The notes beneath the pieces were generated by a model. It was not told the origin of the DNA, searched no databases, and was given only the letters and a program-made list of their open reading frames with translations. This document shows positions 15,976 through 18,223 of a DNA stretch of 18,223 nucleotides, one piece after another (positions within the stretch are counted from its first letter, which is position 1; each line of letters opens with the position of its first letter). The stretch is from the NCBI GenBank assembly GCA_902608065.1, contig CACLMO010000017.1, forward strand, positions 1-18,223. The letters are read 5' to 3'. The DNA is from an uncultured Pelagibacteraceae bacterium (GTDB taxonomy: Bacteria > Pseudomonadota > Alphaproteobacteria > Pelagibacterales > Pelagibacteraceae). The translations under genes were made by a program, and so were the position numbers.

Positions 15976-16542
15976 TCAGTTTGTTTTCTTTTCAATTTCT
16001 TTTTTTATAAACGGAAAATTTAATTCCTCGAATAAAGCTAACGTCCTAGTCATATCACTTCCTGAAGTAACTATAGTAATATCCATTCCTCTAATTCTAT
16101 CTGTTTTATCAAAATTAATTTCTGGAAAAATTATATGCTCTTTAATACCAAAAGTATAATTACCAAATTGATCAAATCCTTTTGTACTTAAACCTCTAAA
16201 ATCTTTTATTCTTGGCAAAGCTATATTTACAAGGCGATCAACAAATTCGTACATTCTATTACCTCTTAAAGTTACTTTAACTCCAGCTGTTGAACCTTTT
16301 CTAGTTTTAAAATTTGAAATAGATTTTTTAAACTTAGTTAAAACTGGCATTTGCCCACTTATTAATGACATATCTTCTAAGCAATTTTGAACTTTCTTTT
16401 TGTCACTTCCATCTGGCCCTAGACCCATATTTAAAACTACTTTTACTAGTTTTGGAACCATAAGTTTATTTTTTACAGAAAATTTTTTCCTTAAATTTTC
16501 TACAATATTTTTATCGTACTGTTCTTTCAATCTAGGTATCAT
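15976..16542 (-). CDS. rplE: 50S ribosomal protein L5
   Basis: Binds 5S rRNA and contacts the small-subunit head and P-site tRNA. The 188-residue protein starts [15 protein letters not shown] and has [57 protein letters not shown] and the C-terminal [11 protein letters not shown] short lysine-rich tail (KKEIEKKTN) is added. Its ATG overlaps the rplX stop as ATGA. Confidence 0.97.
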   Translation of the reverse strand: MIPRLKEQYDKNIVENLRKKFSVKNKLMVPKLVKVVLNMGLGPDGSDKKKVQNCLEDMSLISGQMPVLTKFKKSISNFKTRKGSTAGVKVTLRGNRMYEFVDRLVNIALPRIKDFRGLSTKGFDQFGNYTFGIKEHIIFPEINFDKTDRIRGMDITIVTSGSDMTRTLALFEELNFPFIKKEIEKKTN

Positions 16543-16796
16543 TTTTGTTTTTTAATACTTTCTTTTTTATTGTTCGTTTCAAAATTTTTTAAGTTCGAAA
16601 TATGAATAAAGTCTTCTTTTGTAATAATTCCACCTTTTTTTTCTTTCGTGGTTTTTTCATGTTTTTTTATCATATTTATTCCTTTTACCTTAGCCTTGTT
16701 TACTTCTCTTAAAATTTCAATAACTTCACCTTTTTTTCCTTTATCTTTTCCACAAATAACTTCAACTTGATTTCCTTTTTTTATAAAATTTTTCAT
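16539..16796 (-). CDS. rplX: 50S ribosomal protein L24, short C-terminus
   Basis: Assembly-initiator protein of the large subunit. The N-terminal KOW domain is clear ([24 protein letters not shown]), followed by [12 protein letters not shown] and [18 protein letters not shown]. At 85 residues it is shorter than the usual 100-105. After IHISNL it ends in a lysine-rich tail and lacks the later segment that normally resembles GKPTRVGFK...KVRVAKKSG. Both ends overlap neighbours by ATGA (rplN upstream, rplE downstream), so the shortening is not explained by a misplaced stop from an obvious indel. Confidence 0.94.
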   Translation of the reverse strand: MKNFIKKGNQVEVICGKDKGKKGEVIEILREVNKAKVKGINMIKKHEKTTKEKKGGIITKEDFIHISNLKNFETNNKKESIKKQK

Positions 16797-17161
16797 AAAA
16801 CCTCTGGTGCTAATGAAATTATTTTAGTTTGGCCTTTACTTCTTAATTCTCGTGTAACAGGACCAAAAATTCTTGTTCCAATTGGTTCACCTTTTTCATC
16901 AGTTATTACAACAGCATTATTATCAAATTTTACCTTGCTTCCATCATTTCTAAATATAGAATATTTGGTTCTCACTATAACTGCCCTATGAACTGATCCT
17001 TTTTTTATTTTGCCATTAGGAATAGCTTCTTTGACACTTACAACTATAATATCTCCAACAGATGCATATCTTCTCTTAGAGCCTCCTAGAACTTTTATAC
17101 ACTCAACGATTCTTGCTCCCGTATTATCTGCTACGCTGAGTTCTGTTTGTACCTGTATCAT
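16793..17161 (-). CDS. rplN: 50S ribosomal protein L14
   Basis: Highly conserved large-subunit protein at the subunit interface. The 122-residue protein matches the family throughout: [57 protein letters not shown] and [13 protein letters not shown], ending AP-EVL. It directly follows the rpsQ stop with no spacer. A GGGAGG sequence at 17173-17178 inside the end of rpsQ is the likely ribosome-binding site, 11 bases from the ATG. Confidence 0.98.
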   Translation of the reverse strand: MIQVQTELSVADNTGARIVECIKVLGGSKRRYASVGDIIVVSVKEAIPNGKIKKGSVHRAVIVRTKYSIFRNDGSKVKFDNNAVVITDEKGEPIGTRIFGPVTRELRSKGQTKIISLAPEVL

Positions 17162-17389
17162 TTATACTAAAACCTCCCATCTTTTCTTTTTAGAAAATGG
17201 TCTAGATTCTCTGATTTTAACAATATCACCAATTTTAAATTTGTTTTTTTCATCGTGCACGTGATACTTTTTTGACGATGTAATTACTTTGCTAAAAAAA
17301 GGATGTATATATCTTCTTTTAACTAAAACAATTATCGTTTTGTCATTCTGATCTTTAATTACTTTTCCATTTAATATTTTTTTTGTCAT
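17162..17389 (-). CDS. rpsQ: 30S ribosomal protein S17
   Basis: Binds the 5' domain of 16S rRNA early in assembly. The 75-residue protein has an OB-fold sequence typical of S17: LNGKVIKDQNDKTIIVLVKRR, YIHPFFSKVITSSKKYHVHDE, and FKIGDIVKIRESRPFSKKKRW. Length is close to the family norm of about 80. It starts one base after the rpmC stop. Confidence 0.96.
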   Translation of the reverse strand: MTKKILNGKVIKDQNDKTIIVLVKRRYIHPFFSKVITSSKKYHVHDEKNKFKIGDIVKIRESRPFSKKKRWEVLV

Positions 17390-17390
17390 T

Positions 17391-17576
17391 TTAATTTTTT
17401 TTATTTAATGAAGTATAAATTTTCGCTACTTCTCTTTTTAATTGTGAAACTTTAGCAGTATCTTGTAATTGTCCATTGACCTTTCTAAATCTAAAATTAA
17501 ATAAATCTTTTTTTAAAGAAGATAGTTTTTTGTTTAACTCATCAGGGCTTAATTTTTTTATTTCTTTATTCTTCAT
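17391..17576 (-). CDS. rpmC: 50S ribosomal protein L29
   Basis: Small helical protein at the exit tunnel, part of the binding site for trigger factor and SRP. The 61-residue sequence shows the usual pattern: IKKLSPDELNKKLSSLKKDLFNFRF, the Q-containing NGQLQDTAKVSQLKREVAKIYT and a short lysine end. It lies two bases after rplP. Confidence 0.95.
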   Translation of the reverse strand: MKNKEIKKLSPDELNKKLSSLKKDLFNFRFRKVNGQLQDTAKVSQLKREVAKIYTSLNKKN

Positions 17577-17578
17577 TT

Positions 17579-17986
17579 CTAATATCTCTTAATAAATTTT
17601 GTTTTTATAGGTAATTTCGTAGACGCCTTGTATAGTGCAATTCTAGCAGTAGCTTCATCAATTCCATCAACTTCAAATATTATTCTTCCAGGTTTAACTC
17701 TACATGCCCAATACTCTGGAGCTCCTTTTCCTTTGCCCATTCTGACTTCTGTGGGCTTTTTTGAAACAGGAATGTTTGGAAATATTCTTAGCCAGACTTT
17801 TCCAGTTCTTTTCATATATCTTGTTAGAGCAACTCTAGCAGCTTCAATTTGCTTTGATATTACTCGCTCAGGTTCCATTGCTTTAAGTCCATACGCTCCA
17901 TAGTTTAACAACTCCCCTCTCCCGGCCTTACCATGGATTCTACCTTTATGTGCTTTTCTATATTTTGTTCTTGTTGGTTGTAACAT
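17579..17986 (-). CDS. rplP: 50S ribosomal protein L16
   Basis: Large-subunit protein near the A-site tRNA elbow and the peptidyl-transferase centre. The 135-residue protein starts [19 protein letters not shown] and has [44 protein letters not shown] and [17 protein letters not shown], all family hallmarks. Its start overlaps the 3' end of rpsC by 29 bases in another frame, so the two are likely translationally coupled. Confidence 0.98.
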   Translation of the reverse strand: MLQPTRTKYRKAHKGRIHGKAGRGELLNYGAYGLKAMEPERVISKQIEAARVALTRYMKRTGKVWLRIFPNIPVSKKPTEVRMGKGKGAPEYWACRVKPGRIIFEVDGIDEATARIALYKASTKLPIKTKFIKRY

Positions 17987-18223
17987 TTGTTTTATCCATT
18001 TTATTATTTGTTTTATCTTCTTTAAAAAATACCTCTCCCTTATAAATCCAAACTTTTACTCCAATAATACCATATGTCGTAAGCGCTTCAGCTTCTGCGT
18101 AGTCAACATCAGCTCTGAAAGTATGAAGAGGAACGCTACCTTCTCTTAACCATTCAGATCTAGCTATTTCATTTCCAGCCAATCTTCCGCTAACACAAAC
18201 TCTAATGCCTTTAGCACCTAATC
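17958..18223 (-). CDS. rpsC: 30S ribosomal protein S3, C-terminal part (runs off the window)
   Basis: Small-subunit head protein at the mRNA entry channel. Only the last 87 or so residues are present; the frame stays open to the right-hand edge. It begins [24 protein letters not shown] and continues [37 protein letters not shown], the C-terminal domain of S3. It ends in a lysine/asparagine-rich tail (about 25 residues) that extends over the start of rplP. The first in-window Met is internal, not a start. Confidence 0.96.
   Translation of the reverse strand, partial: LGAKGIRVCVSGRLAGNEIARSEWLREGSVPLHTFRADVDYAEAEALTTYGIIGVKVWIYKGEVFFKEDKTNNKMDKTNVTTNKNKI

Noticed and set aside
17628..17903. 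Open frame on the + strand antisense to rplP
   Set aside because: rplP is conserved over its full length; the antisense frame has no start signal or family features.
1..18223. CRISPR arrays, insertion sequences, integrases, toxin-antitoxin or defence genes
   Set aside because: No spaced direct repeats, transposase motifs or terminal inverted repeats were seen; nearly every base belongs to a recognised core gene.

Overview
The window is a very AT-rich, densely packed stretch of bacterial chromosome. By its gene content and order it is most likely from an alphaproteobacterium with a streamlined genome of the SAR11 (Pelagibacterales) type. Three things point there: adk lies between secY and rpsM in the ribosomal cluster, as is usual in Alphaproteobacteria; codons are strongly biased to A/T with very lysine-rich proteins; and there is almost no spacer DNA (the longest gap between genes is about 65 bases). 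The taxon is an inference; no 16S rRNA or other definitive marker is present.

Layout. Bases 1-3080 (+ strand): the 3' part of topA, a small unrecognised gene for a probably exported protein, and a RidA-family gene, each touching the next. Bases 3086-5203 (- strand): galU and ugd, an operon making UDP-glucose and then UDP-glucuronate. Bases 5239-6051 (+): panC. Bases 6048-7427 (-): mgtE. Bases 7493-8112 (+): lipB. Bases 8084-18223 (-): one continuous ribosomal block, read from the right-hand edge: rpsC (partial), rplP, rpmC, rpsQ, rplN, rplX, rplE, rpsN, rpsH, rplF, rplR, rpsE, rplO, secY, adk, rpsM, rpsK, rpoA, rplQ, ending in an RluC-type pseudouridine synthase gene. A good sigma70-like promoter lies between adk and rpsM. 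rpmD (L30) is missing from its usual place between rpsE and rplO.

The most striking feature is a set of seven identical lesions. The small gene, ugd, panC (three times) and lipB (twice) are each broken by what reads as one extra A in an A run of 7-9 on the + strand. Removing one A per run restores complete proteins with their catalytic motifs. The restored panC ends in a TTAA shared with the stop codon of mgtE, and the restored lipB has its catalytic cysteine. Over-called homopolymers in the sequencing are the simplest explanation. Recent decay, or rescue by polymerase slippage as reported in AT-rich insect endosymbionts, are the biological alternatives. I see no novel defence, mobile or CRISPR system; the region is mostly core housekeeping.
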